NCBI RefSeq assembly: GCF_047263945.1
Contig: NZ_JBLAVB010000001.1
Coordinates: 682,001-746,000 of the forward strand
DNA from: Rhodospirillum sp047263945
GTDB taxonomy: Bacteria; Pseudomonadota; Alphaproteobacteria; Rhodospirillales; Rhodospirillaceae
Direction: 5' to 3'
DNA length: 64,000 nt
In this document: one piece after another, positions 32,070 to 41,210 of the stretch
Numbering within the stretch: position 1 is the first letter of the stretch
How the letters are laid out: each line of letters begins with the position of its first letter
The notes under the pieces: generated by a model
Told to the model about the DNA's origin: nothing
Databases searched by the model: none
Seen by the model: the letters and a program-made list of their open reading frames with translations, nothing else
Translations under genes and position numbers: made by a program

Positions 32070-32286
32070 TCGTCCCCCTTCCCGGCCGTGCCGGGGGCGC
32101 TGGAGTGCGTGCGGTGCATCGTTCGTGTTCCCGGAAGCGGACAGCCCGAAGGGACTATCCGGGTATAAAACCTAGATGGACGGGAGGACCTCCCCCCTTA
32201 TGCAATACGGTTCCGCCCGGCCATCCGAACATTCCCCCGTTCGGTGGCCCGGGTCACCCGGAGCCAGAAAACTCCGGATGGTCGGA
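32070..32286. other. 217-bp spacer inside the nuo operon
   Basis: No open reading frame fits here. After the nuoI stop the strand carries a CCGGAG...CTCCGG hairpin with an AT-rich 8-base loop, and further GC-rich dyads near 32225-32250. All other nuo junctions overlap or are separated by at most about 40 bp, so this gap is exceptional. It may hold an internal promoter, attenuator or RNA-processing site. Confidence 0.5.
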
Positions 32287-32775
32287 TCAGCGGTACGGTG
32301 CGTCCTTGGCCAGGCGCATCGCTAGTTCCTCTTCCCACCGATCCCCATTGGCGAGCAGCTTCTCCTTGTTATAGAGCAACTCCTCACGGGTCTCGGTCGC
32401 GAATTCGTAGTTCGGTCCTTCGACAATCGCGTCCACCGGACAGGCTTCCTCACAAAAGCCACAGTAGATGCATTTGGTCATGTCGATGTCATACCGGGTG
32501 GTCCGACGGGATCCATCGGTCCGGGGCTCGGCCTCAATGGTGATGGCCTGGGCCGGGCAGATGGCCTCGCACAACTTGCAGGCGATGCAGCGCTCTTCCC
32601 CGTTAGGGTAACGCCGCAGGGCGTGCTCGCCACGGAACCGGTTCGACAGAAAGCTCTTCTCGTAGGGGTAGTTGATGGTGACCTTGGGCTTCAGCATGTA
32701 GCGGAAGGTCAAGGCCATGCCGGAGACCAACTCCCACAGGGCGAAGGAGCGAATGACTTGAGCGATGGAGGACAT
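32287..32775 (-). CDS. nuoI: NADH-quinone oxidoreductase subunit I
   Basis: A 162-residue ferredoxin-like subunit binding the N6a and N6b clusters. Two 4Fe-4S motifs are plain: CIACKLCEAICP and CIYCGFCEEACP, each with the CxxCxxCxxxCP pattern. It links the hydrophilic arm to NuoB. The start at 32775 (MSSIAQVIRSF) is the family start. It lies 18 bp after nuoH. Confidence 0.97.
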   Translation of the reverse strand: MSSIAQVIRSFALWELVSGMALTFRYMLKPKVTINYPYEKSFLSNRFRGEHALRRYPNGEERCIACKLCEAICPAQAITIEAEPRTDGSRRTTRYDIDMTKCIYCGFCEEACPVDAIVEGPNYEFATETREELLYNKEKLLANGDRWEEELAMRLAKDAPYR

Positions 32776-32793
32776 CGGCTTTGGCTCCTCTCG

Positions 32794-33807
32794 TTATTGG
32801 GGCAGCAGGTCGAAGCCGACCAATACGCCACCGGTGATCACGACCCAGATCAGGGAACCGGGCAGGAAGACTTTCCACCCCAGCCGCATCAACTGGTCAT
32901 ACCGGTAGCGCGGGAAGGTGGCCCGAGCCCACAGGAAGATGAAGAGGATCGCGGCAATCTTAATGAAGAACCAGATAATACCCGGGATCCAGTTGAACGG
33001 CGCGATATCGAAGGGCGGTAACCAACCACCCAGAAACAGGATGGCGGCGATCCCGCTCATCAGGATCATGTTCGCGTATTCACCCAGGAAGAACAGGGCA
33101 AACGGCATGGCCGAATATTCGACGTTATACCCGGACACCAACTCCGCTTCCGCTTCCGGAAGGTCGAAGGGGGCACGATTGGTTTCAGCCAGGATGGAGA
33201 TGACGAACATAACGAACATCGGGAAGTGGGGGATGAAATACCACATCCCATCCCGCTGGGCTTCGACAATGGCCGTCAAGTTCATGGAACCGGCGGACAT
33301 GATCACCGAGATGATGATCAACCCCATCGCCACTTCGTAGGACACCATCTGCGCCGCAGAACGAAGGCCTCCCAGAAAGGCGTATTTGGAGTTCGACGCC
33401 CAACCGGCCATGATGATTCCGTAGACACCCAAACCCGAAACCGCGAAGAGATAGAGCACGCCGACATTGATGTCGGAGATCACCCATCCCGCATTGAAGG
33501 GAATGACCGCCCAGGCAATCAAAGCCAGGATGAAGGTCAGCATCGGCGCCAGAATATAAACAGCGCGGCTAACCCCGGTCGGGATCACCGTTTCCTTGAC
33601 GAACAGTTTCAGGCCATCGGCCAGCGGCTGCAACAAGCCAAAGGGGCCAACCACGTTGGGACCCTTGCGCATCTGCATGGCACCAATGACCTTACGCTCG
33701 GCGTAGGTCAAATAGGCCACGGCCGCCAACATCGGCAGAATGATGACCAAACATTGGAGAACAATGATCAGCGTGGGCCAGAGGTAGCCCGTCCAGAACT
33801 CAGCCAT
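32794..33807 (-). CDS. nuoH: NADH-quinone oxidoreductase subunit H
   Basis: A 337-residue eight-helix membrane subunit forming the quinone channel with NuoB/NuoD. AERKVIGAMQMRKGPN is the conserved cytosolic loop, and RAPFDLPEAEAELVSGYN the acidic loop of the E-channel. The ATG at 33807 overlaps the nuoG stop by 8 bp. Length is typical. Confidence 0.96.
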   Translation of the reverse strand: MAEFWTGYLWPTLIIVLQCLVIILPMLAAVAYLTYAERKVIGAMQMRKGPNVVGPFGLLQPLADGLKLFVKETVIPTGVSRAVYILAPMLTFILALIAWAVIPFNAGWVISDINVGVLYLFAVSGLGVYGIIMAGWASNSKYAFLGGLRSAAQMVSYEVAMGLIIISVIMSAGSMNLTAIVEAQRDGMWYFIPHFPMFVMFVISILAETNRAPFDLPEAEAELVSGYNVEYSAMPFALFFLGEYANMILMSGIAAILFLGGWLPPFDIAPFNWIPGIIWFFIKIAAILFIFLWARATFPRYRYDQLMRLGWKVFLPGSLIWVVITGGVLVGFDLLPQ

Positions 33808-35869
33808 CGGTTCCCGTCCGCTCTTGGTTGCCGTTGATGAAGACCCGCGTGCATTCCGCCATGGTGGGGGAGGCCCGGCTGATCGGGCAGGTCATGTAGT
33901 AATTGGAGATCGCCGTTTTGAACGCCGCCGTGTCCACCGGACCCTCGGCACCGAAGGCTCCCCAGCTCGCAGGGGTTACCGCATTCAAAGTCCCGAGGAC
34001 CGGATTGATCTCGGCCATCCGTGCCCGAACCTGAGTCACGCTATCCAGCGGCAGTGTCTTGTCCAAAGCACCGGACAGCGCTCGGATGATCTTCCAATCT
34101 TCCTTAGCCTCGCCAGGACCGAAACCAGCCACCTTCGTCCGTTGAGGGCGGCCCTCCGTATTGACGTAGGTGGCTTCCTTTTCGGTGTAGGCCAATCCCG
34201 GCAGGATCACATCGGCGCGATGTGCACCGGCGTCTCCATGGGAGCCCTGATAAATGACGAACGCCTTGCCAAGAGCATTTGTGTCAATTTCGTCCGCACC
34301 CAGCAAATACAGCAACTCAACCGCACCCGAAGCGCAACCCGCCACAATTCCTTGGGTATCCATGCCCCCGACGCCGGGGACGAAACCCAAGTCGAGGCCA
34401 CCGACCCGTCCAGCCGCCGTATGCAAGACGTTAAAACCGTTCCAGTCCTCGGTGACCATACCAGTGGTATCAGCCACCTTTCGGGCTGCAGCCAGGATGG
34501 CGGCGCCATCTGTCCGGGTCAAAGCTCCCATGCCAACAATAATCATCGGTGCCTTGGCGCCTTTGAGGACGTCGGCGAATGGGTGGCGCCCTTCTGCGAT
34601 TTCGATCAGGACCGAGGGATCAACGCCCAAATCCTCCACCGGATAGGTCAAATCCCGCCCCGCAGGACCAATGCGACCGGCTTTAAAACCGCCCGCCAGA
34701 TAGCGCTTACGAATGCGTGCATTGAGGACCGGCGCTTCCCAGCGGGGGTCAGACCCCACCAACAACAGGGCGTCGGCCCTGTCTATTCCTTCAATGCTAC
34801 TATTAAACAGGTATCCTGCCCGGGTCGAGGGGTCCAGCTTGGCCCCGTCCTGACGGCAGTCCAGGTTGCCAGAACCCAGAGCAGTCATGAGATCTTTCAG
34901 TGTGGTCATGGCCTCGCAATCGGCCTGATCTCCCACAATCGCGGCGATCTTGGACCCGTCAAGCCCGGCCACCTTGGCGCGGATGGCAGAAAAAGCCTCC
35001 TCCCAACTCGCCGGAACCAATTGACCATTTTTCCGGACGTAAGGGGTGTCCAAGCGCTGGTGACGCAAACCATCCATGGCATGACGAGCCTTGTCGGCCA
35101 ACCATTCCTCGTTCACCGCTTCGTTCAAACGGGGCAGGATCCGCAGCACCTGACCGGACCGGACGTCGATCCGCACATTGGTGCCCAAGGCGTCCAGAAC
35201 ATCAATACTTTCTGTCTTGCGCAGCTCCCAGGGCCGTGCCGTAAAGGCATAGGGACGACTGGTCAAGGCCCCCACAGGGCAGAGATCAACAACGTTGCCA
35301 GACAGCTCGCTGTCCAGCGCCTGCTCCAGGTAAGTGGTGATTTCCGCATGCTCGCCGCGACCCAACATCCCCATATCGGGAACGCCAGCCACCTCGGTGG
35401 TGAAGCGGACACAGCGGGTGCAGTGAATGCAGCGGGTCATGGCCGTTTTCACCAGGGGACCCATTTCCTTTTCGGTGACCGACCGCTTCATCTCGCCATA
35501 GCGGGAATGGTCGTTGCCGAAGGTCATGGCCTCGTCCTGAAGATCGCACTCCCCACCCTGGTCGCAGATGGGGCAATCCAGCGGATGGTTGATCAGCAGG
35601 AATTCCATCACGCCCTTGCGGGCCTTGCGGGCCATTTCAGAGTCGGTCTTGACCTCCATCCCCTCGGCCACGGGCATGGCGCAGGAGGCGGCGGGCTTGG
35701 GCGGCCCGGGCTTCACTTCAACCAAACACATGCGGCAGTTACCGGCGATTGACAGACGCTCGTGGTAACAGAACCGGGGAATTTCGATCCCGAGGATCTC
35801 GGCCGCCTGAAGAACCGTAGTTCCGGCGGGGACCTCGACCTCGATGCCGTCGATTGTCAGCTTGGGCAT
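33800..35869 (-). CDS. nuoG: NADH-quinone oxidoreductase subunit G
   Basis: A 689-residue subunit carrying N1b, N4 and N5 clusters. The N-terminal 2Fe-2S domain has PRFCYHERLSIAGNCRMC (residues about 34-51), then CPICDQGGECDLQ, and CIHCTRCVRFTTE for the following clusters. The large C-terminal part is the molybdopterin-oxidoreductase-like domain without cofactor. The ATG at 35869 with TTGGAG upstream is used; a TTG at 35881 is an alternative. Confidence 0.95.
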   Translation of the reverse strand: MPKLTIDGIEVEVPAGTTVLQAAEILGIEIPRFCYHERLSIAGNCRMCLVEVKPGPPKPAASCAMPVAEGMEVKTDSEMARKARKGVMEFLLINHPLDCPICDQGGECDLQDEAMTFGNDHSRYGEMKRSVTEKEMGPLVKTAMTRCIHCTRCVRFTTEVAGVPDMGMLGRGEHAEITTYLEQALDSELSGNVVDLCPVGALTSRPYAFTARPWELRKTESIDVLDALGTNVRIDVRSGQVLRILPRLNEAVNEEWLADKARHAMDGLRHQRLDTPYVRKNGQLVPASWEEAFSAIRAKVAGLDGSKIAAIVGDQADCEAMTTLKDLMTALGSGNLDCRQDGAKLDPSTRAGYLFNSSIEGIDRADALLLVGSDPRWEAPVLNARIRKRYLAGGFKAGRIGPAGRDLTYPVEDLGVDPSVLIEIAEGRHPFADVLKGAKAPMIIVGMGALTRTDGAAILAAARKVADTTGMVTEDWNGFNVLHTAAGRVGGLDLGFVPGVGGMDTQGIVAGCASGAVELLYLLGADEIDTNALGKAFVIYQGSHGDAGAHRADVILPGLAYTEKEATYVNTEGRPQRTKVAGFGPGEAKEDWKIIRALSGALDKTLPLDSVTQVRARMAEINPVLGTLNAVTPASWGAFGAEGPVDTAAFKTAISNYYMTCPISRASPTMAECTRVFINGNQERTGTDG

Positions 35870-35910
35870 ATCTTGCTCCAACCCCTACTTGAACGGTTTC
35901 AAACGGTGAC

Positions 35911-37200
35911 CTATTCGGCCGCCGCGGAACGACCACCCCGAGCGTCCGCAATGCGGCGCTCCATTTCGGGCCGGAAGTGGCGAATAAGCCCTTGAACGGG
36001 CCAGGCGGCAGCATCACCCAAGGCGCAAATGGTATGCCCCTCAATCTGCCGGGAGACGTTTTCCAGCACATCGATTTCCTCGACGCTGGCCTCACCGGTG
36101 ACCATGCGTTGCATCACCCGGGAAAGCCAGCCGGTCCCTTCCCGGCAAGGTGTGCACTGTCCACAACTCTCATGGTGGTAGAAGCGGGAGAATCTGGCGA
36201 TAGCCGCAACGACATCGGCAGACTTGTCCATCACGATAACCGCAGCGGTGCCAAGACCGGACTTGACCGCTTTCAGGCTGTCGAAGTCCATCAATACGTC
36301 GTCGCAGATCTCCTTAGGCAGGACCGGAACCGAGGCGCCTCCAGGGATCACCGCCTGCAGGTTGTCCCAACCGCCGCGCACGCCGCCGCAATGTTTCTCG
36401 ATAAGCACCTTCAGAGGGATGCCCATCTCCTCTTCCACATTACACGGCTTGTTCACGTGACCAGAGACGCAGAACAGTTTGGTTCCGGCATTGTTTTCCC
36501 GGCCCAGCCCCGCAAACCAAGCCCCTCCCCGGCGCAGGATCGTCGGCGCAGCGGCAATGGATTCCACATTGTTCACCGTCGTCGGACAACCATAGAGGCC
36601 AACACCGGCGGGGAAAGGCGGCTTCAGGCGCGGTTGGCCTTTCTTGCCCTCCAGGGACTGGATCAGAGCGGTTTCTTCACCGCAGATGTAGGCCCCTGCG
36701 CCCCGATGAACATAAACCTCGAAGGCCCACCCGGATCCACAGGCATCAGGACCCAACAACCCCGCTTCCCGAGCCTGGGCAATGGAGGCCTCCAGGCGCT
36801 GAGCCTCTAGAACGAACTCACCACGGATATAAATGTAGGCCACATGAGCGGACATGGCGAAACCGGCGACGAGACAGCCCTCGATCAGCTTGTGCGGATC
36901 ATGGCGCATGATCTCCCGATCCTTACAGGTTCCGGGCTCACCCTCGTCTGCATTGACCACCAGATAGTGGGGACGTTCACCGACTTCCTTGGGCATGAAG
37001 GACCACTTCAAGCCGGTGGGGAAGCCAGCGCCACCGCGCCCCCGCATACCGGAGGCCTTCATTTCATTGATAATACCATCCCGGCCCTTTTCCAGGATGG
37101 CCTTGGTGCCGTCCCAATCGCCACGAGCACGGGCGCCGGTCAGACCCCAATCCTGATATCCGTAAAGGTTGGTGAAGATGCGATCTTTATCCTGAAGCAT
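35911..37200 (-). CDS. nuoF: NADH-quinone oxidoreductase subunit F
   Basis: A 429-residue flavoprotein that binds NADH, FMN and the N3 cluster. GRGGAGFPTGLKWSFMP is the NADH-binding glycine-rich loop. ADEGEPGTCKDREIM is the FMN region, and ESCGQCTPCREGTGW plus the later Cys in TICALGDAA form the 4Fe-4S site. The ATG at 37200 overlaps the nuoE stop (TGATG); a GTG one codon upstream is possible. Confidence 0.96.
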   Translation of the reverse strand: MLQDKDRIFTNLYGYQDWGLTGARARGDWDGTKAILEKGRDGIINEMKASGMRGRGGAGFPTGLKWSFMPKEVGERPHYLVVNADEGEPGTCKDREIMRHDPHKLIEGCLVAGFAMSAHVAYIYIRGEFVLEAQRLEASIAQAREAGLLGPDACGSGWAFEVYVHRGAGAYICGEETALIQSLEGKKGQPRLKPPFPAGVGLYGCPTTVNNVESIAAAPTILRRGGAWFAGLGRENNAGTKLFCVSGHVNKPCNVEEEMGIPLKVLIEKHCGGVRGGWDNLQAVIPGGASVPVLPKEICDDVLMDFDSLKAVKSGLGTAAVIVMDKSADVVAAIARFSRFYHHESCGQCTPCREGTGWLSRVMQRMVTGEASVEEIDVLENVSRQIEGHTICALGDAAAWPVQGLIRHFRPEMERRIADARGGRSAAAE

Positions 37201-37811
37201 CACTCGGCCCCCCCAACCTGGCTGGTCGTACAGAAGTCTGCGAGAGTCGTCGGCCCCCCCTCGGGTTCGGATCCCATCCGTCCGATCTGGGAGCCCACTT
37301 TCACCGGCTCGCCGCTTTTCAGCTTGCGTACCAATTCCCGGGTGCTCTCATAAGTCAGGTCTTCAAAATAGTCATCCCCAATCTGGAGCATCGGTGCATT
37401 GCAACAGGCACCCAGACATTCAGCCTCAGCCAGAGAGAACAGGTCATCTTCGGTTTGACCGCCTATTCCGATCCCCAATTCGTCCTTAATGGCCCGCAGA
37501 ATCTCATCGGACCCCCGCAGCCAACAAGCGATGTTGGTGCAGACCTCAACGTGGTGCCGCCCCTTCGGTGAGTGCTTGTACATGGTGTAGAAGGTGGCGA
37601 CCTCCAGCACTTTCATGCGGGGGGTCTTGGTGATCCGGGCCACTTCCTCGACCACGCCACTGCTCACCCAACCCAGCTGGCGCTGGGCGAGATCGAGAAG
37701 GGGCAGAACGCCAGAGCGTTCCCGACCTTCGGGATACTTGGCGAGGATAGCATTGGCCTGTTCCATGTACTCGGGCGTGAACTGGAACGCCTCGGTGGCG
37801 GATCCGCTCAT
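37200..37811 (-). CDS. nuoE: NADH-quinone oxidoreductase subunit E
   Basis: A 203-residue thioredoxin-like subunit with the N1a 2Fe-2S cluster. The cysteines are in VCTNIACWL and AECLGACCNAP, the usual 4+3 spacing. The final 35 residues past the domain are basic then low-complexity. The ATG at 37811 overlaps the nuoD stop by 4 bp (ATGA). Confidence 0.95.
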   Translation of the reverse strand: MSGSATEAFQFTPEYMEQANAILAKYPEGRERSGVLPLLDLAQRQLGWVSSGVVEEVARITKTPRMKVLEVATFYTMYKHSPKGRHHVEVCTNIACWLRGSDEILRAIKDELGIGIGGQTEDDLFSLAEAECLGACCNAPMLQIGDDYFEDLTYESTRELVRKLKSGEPVKVGSQIGRMGSEPEGGPTTLADFCTTSQVGGAE

Positions 37812-38986
37812 CGGTCGATCTCCCCAAACACAACATCGATGGAGCCGATGTTGGCCGTAATATCAGCCAGCATATGTCCCCGGCTCAGCATGTCCATGCC
37901 CTGCAGATGCGCATATCCGGGGGAACGGATTTTGCATCGGTAGGGGCGCGTGGACCCATCGGATACCAGATAGACGCCGAATTCGCCCGTGGCGGCCTCG
38001 ACGGCGGTATAGGTCTCACCGGCGGGCACCTTAAAACCCTCGGTAAACAACTTGAAGTGGTGAATAAGGCTCTCCATGGAGTGCTTCATGTCCTTCCGCG
38101 ATGGCGGAGTCACCTTATGGTCCTCGGACTTAACCGGACCGTCGGGCATCTTTTCGACGCACTGACGCATAATCTTGATGCTTTCGCGCTGCTCGGCCAT
38201 GCGGACCAAGTAGCGGTCATAGCAATCCCCATTGGAGCCCGTCGGAATATCGAAATCCATATCAGCGTAGCAATCATAGGGTTGCGACTTGCGCAAATCC
38301 CAGGGAACGCCACAGCCCCGCAGAACCGGGCCGGTGAAGCCCCAATCCAAGGCCTGTTCCACCGTCACCTTGCCAATATCGACTGTCCGCTGCTTGAAGA
38401 TCCGGTTTTCGTCGAGCAGGCTTTCCACGTCATCCATGTACTTGGGGAAGCTGTCGCAAAACTTGAGGATATCTTCCAGCAGATCCGGCGGCACATCCCG
38501 GGCAACCCCACCGGGGCGGAACCAAGCAGCGTGCATCCGCGCACCGGATGCGCGCTCGGAGAACTCCAAAAGGTGCTCGCGCTCCTCGAAGCCATAGAGC
38601 AACGGTGTCATCGCGCCCACATCCAAAGCCATGGAGGTGGTGTTCATAATGTGGTTGATGATCCGCGTGATCTCGTTAAAGAGCGTCCGCAAATACTGAC
38701 CACGGGGCGGCACCTCAATACCCAGCAGCTTCTCCACCGCCAGGACATAGGCATGTTCCTGATTTAGCGGGCAGGCATAGTCCAGGCGATCAAAGTACGG
38801 CAGGGCCTGAACGTAGGTCTTATGCTCAATCAGCTTTTCGGTGCCCCTGTGGAGCAATCCGATATGGGGATCGGCGCGTTCGATCACTTCACCCGACAGT
38901 TCGAGCACGAGGCGAAGCACGCCGTGGGCTGCGGGGTGCTGCGGCCCGAAGTTCATGGTGTAGGATTTGATTTCGGTCTGGGCCAT
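37808..38986 (-). CDS. nuoD: NADH-quinone oxidoreductase subunit D
   Basis: A 392-residue 49-kDa-type subunit that lines the quinone-binding cavity with NuoB. FGPQHPAAHGVLRLV carries the quinone-site histidine, and IRSPGYAHLQGMD the C-terminal signature. It is a separate gene from nuoC, not a CD fusion. Its ATG directly follows the nuoC stop. Confidence 0.97.
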   Translation of the reverse strand: MAQTEIKSYTMNFGPQHPAAHGVLRLVLELSGEVIERADPHIGLLHRGTEKLIEHKTYVQALPYFDRLDYACPLNQEHAYVLAVEKLLGIEVPPRGQYLRTLFNEITRIINHIMNTTSMALDVGAMTPLLYGFEEREHLLEFSERASGARMHAAWFRPGGVARDVPPDLLEDILKFCDSFPKYMDDVESLLDENRIFKQRTVDIGKVTVEQALDWGFTGPVLRGCGVPWDLRKSQPYDCYADMDFDIPTGSNGDCYDRYLVRMAEQRESIKIMRQCVEKMPDGPVKSEDHKVTPPSRKDMKHSMESLIHHFKLFTEGFKVPAGETYTAVEAATGEFGVYLVSDGSTRPYRCKIRSPGYAHLQGMDMLSRGHMLADITANIGSIDVVFGEIDR

Positions 38987-39628
38987 TTACGCGTTCCCCT
39001 CGGCCTTCTCATCGCCGGGCAGAACCCTGGCGATCTGCTGGTCCATAGCCTCCCACGGGCTCGGGAAGTCGAAGGAGCGGAACTCCTGGGACAGCTTCAC
39101 CGGCTCGTAGACCACCCGCTTCAGCTCCTCATCGTAGCGGAGCTCCTTGTACCCGGTCAGGGGGAAGTCCTTACGTTGGGCGTGACCCTCGAACCCATAA
39201 TCGGACAGGATCCGACGCAGGTCCGGATGGTCCGAGAAGAAGATCCCGTACATGTCCCAGGCTTCCCGCTCGAACCAGTTGGCCGTATTGAACAGACCGG
39301 TCACCGACGGAACGGGCGTGTCTTCAGACGCGCTCACCTTCACCCGAATACGATGATTCTGGTAGATCGACAGCAAGTTGTAAACCACATCGAACCGCTC
39401 TTCGCGTTCCGGATAGTCCACCCCACACAGATCCACCAGTTGCTTGAACTGGCAAGCGCTGTCATCGCGCAGAAAGGTCAGAACCTTGGCGATGGATGGA
39501 CGCTGGGCGATCACCTGCAGCTCGTCCAGGGCCATTTCCACCCGAATCACCTCGGTGGGCAGGGCGGCTTCGATCCGCGCCCCAAGCTCCTTGAGGCTTT
39601 CGATCCGTTCCTCGATTTCGCTCGTCAT
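38987..39628 (-). CDS. nuoC: NADH-quinone oxidoreductase subunit C
   Basis: A 213-residue 30-kDa-type subunit. RFDVVYNLLSIYQNHRIRVKV and the conserved SVTGLFNTANWFEREAWDM and RRILSDYGFEGHAQRKDFP segments define the family. The length fits alphaproteobacterial NuoC. It lies 35 bp after nuoB and is contiguous with nuoD. Confidence 0.96.
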   Translation of the reverse strand: MTSEIEERIESLKELGARIEAALPTEVIRVEMALDELQVIAQRPSIAKVLTFLRDDSACQFKQLVDLCGVDYPEREERFDVVYNLLSIYQNHRIRVKVSASEDTPVPSVTGLFNTANWFEREAWDMYGIFFSDHPDLRRILSDYGFEGHAQRKDFPLTGYKELRYDEELKRVVYEPVKLSQEFRSFDFPSPWEAMDQQIARVLPGDEKAEGNA

Positions 39629-39663
39629 GCCGTGCCGTTCCGTTAAAGAAGGCTAAAAGGAAA

Positions 39664-40227
39664 TCACCGGTACAGGGCGCCGGTGCGTTTGATCTTCTTC
39701 TGCAGCTGCAGGATGCCGTACACCAGGGCTTCCGATGTCGGCGGGCAACCGGGGACATAGATATCCACGGGCACAACGCGGTCACATCCACGCACCACCG
39801 AATAGGAGTAGTGGTAGTAGCCGCCCCCATTGGCGCAACTGCCCATGGAGATCACCCAGCGGGGCTCTGCCATCTGGTCATAGACCTTCCGCAGGGCTGG
39901 CGCCATCTTGTTGGTCAGCGTCCCAGCGACAATCATCACATCGGACTGACGGGGGCTGGGCCGGAAGACCACACCGAGACGGTCGATGTCATACCGCGCA
40001 CAGGCAGAGTGAATCATCTCCAGCGCACAGCAGGCCAGACCGAAGGTCATGGGCCACATGGACCCCGACCGCGCCCAATTGACCAAGCTGTCGACATTGG
40101 CTAGGACGAAACCCTTCTCCTCGATCTCCTTGGCCACTTGGCCCAGGATCGCGTCCTGTTCGGGACCGGGAGGAATGCCCTGGTTGGCGGGGCCCTGACT
40201 GGCGGGGATGGAACTGGTTACTCCCAT
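39664..40227 (-). CDS. nuoB: NADH-quinone oxidoreductase subunit B
   Basis: A 187-residue subunit that binds the terminal N2 4Fe-4S cluster. The tandem cysteines in LACCALEMI, the Cys in ISMGSCANGGG and the Cys in VPGCPPTSEAL are all present. FRPSPRQSDVMIVAG has Pro where many homologues have Ala. The ATG at 40227 was chosen (GGGAG upstream) and overlaps the end of nuoA; a GTG at 40248 is an alternative. Confidence 0.96.
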   Translation of the reverse strand: MGVTSSIPASQGPANQGIPPGPEQDAILGQVAKEIEEKGFVLANVDSLVNWARSGSMWPMTFGLACCALEMIHSACARYDIDRLGVVFRPSPRQSDVMIVAGTLTNKMAPALRKVYDQMAEPRWVISMGSCANGGGYYHYSYSVVRGCDRVVPVDIYVPGCPPTSEALVYGILQLQKKIKRTGALYR

Positions 40228-40583
40228 TCCAACGCTCCCTTTCTCCACTCGTAAATGAAACCGATGGTCAGCACGCCCAGGAACACCATCATGGACCAGA
40301 AACCGAACATGCCGATCGCACCCAGGCTGACCGCCCAGGGAAAAAGGAATGCCACTTCAAGGTCAAAGATGATGAAGAGAATGGCCACCAGATAGAACCG
40401 GACCTGGAACTTGGACCGGGCATCGTCAAAGGCCTCAAACCCGCATTCGTAGGCAGAGTCCTTCTCGCTGTCCGGATGGCGCGGAGCGACCACATAGGAC
40501 GCGCCGATGGCGATCGCGGCAACCGCAGTCGCGATGGCGATAAAAATCAACACCGGCAGGTATTCGAGGAGCATGTCTAGCAT
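40218..40583 (-). CDS. nuoA: NADH-quinone oxidoreductase subunit A
   Basis: A 121-residue three-helix membrane subunit. SAYECGFEAFDDARSKF contains the loop cysteine of the active/deactive-sensitive region, then FYLVAILFIIFDLEVAFLFPW with the membrane acidic residues. The first gene of the nuo operon, with TAGGAG upstream of the ATG. It overlaps nuoB by 10 bp. Confidence 0.96.
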   Translation of the reverse strand: MLDMLLEYLPVLIFIAIATAVAAIAIGASYVVAPRHPDSEKDSAYECGFEAFDDARSKFQVRFYLVAILFIIFDLEVAFLFPWAVSLGAIGMFGFWSMMVFLGVLTIGFIYEWRKGALEWE

Positions 40584-41210
40584 CCACTGCGCTCCTAAAG
40601 GATGAAAGCCCTTGGAAAAGGCGAGTTAGCGAGACCGGGTCCGCGTTGCCGCGCCAGGGCCGTCGCCGTGGGATGGCCGTGATGTAGCCCAGTGCTCCGG
40701 CCCAAGTCAAGTCGCCACCCTTCGCGACGCGGCATTCCCATGAAAAAGAGGGGGTTGCCTGAGCAAGAGGCGTCCCCGCCTATCCCAATGCTCGGCATCA
40801 GCCAAGGCCCTCTGACCCTTTGTATTCCTGGGGTTTCAAGGTTCTCGAGCCTGACCAACCGAATAAATCCTGTCGGGTGGGACGGGCCGCACCTTTCTTC
40901 CGTAGCGCCCCTCCCCGATGGACGAAAGGAATAGCCCCGGCGGACCATTTTACCTGAGAACCGGATCTCCTCCCTCGCCATAGTCGCCGATACCGGTCGG
41001 AGTCTTAACCACGACAGGCCCCAAGCCGAGACAGAATGGCTGACCTCGTGGTCCTTGCAATGACCCAGGGCACGGGGCACACTTTTATCAAAATATCGTA
41101 AGCCAATAAGAGCCATCAAGCCGCGCCACCTCTTCCACTTGATGGGGTAGGTCAAGGAACGGTGAACCGGGAAAAAGCCGGAAAGAGAGAGAGGATCGCC
41201 CAAGGTGAAT
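40584..41210. other. Divergent region between nuo operon and chemoreceptor gene
   Basis: About 627 bp without a credible gene on either strand; the open frames here lack ribosome-binding sites and protein-like composition. It must carry the nuo promoter on the minus strand and the chemoreceptor promoter on the plus strand. A CGGGAAAAAGCCGG dyad lies near 41168. Confidence 0.5.
40681..40710 (-). promoter_or_regulatory. Candidate sigma70-type promoter of the nuo operon
   Basis: On the minus strand TTGACT (40705-40710) and TACATC (40681-40686) are separated by 18 bases, about 100 bp upstream of nuoA. The -35 box is good and the -10 is weak. It is the best match I see in the gap. Confidence 0.4.

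Noticed and set aside
33824..35752. A 642-codon plus-strand frame antisense to nuoG
   Set aside because: nuoG has every expected cysteine motif; the antisense frame has no recognisable domain.
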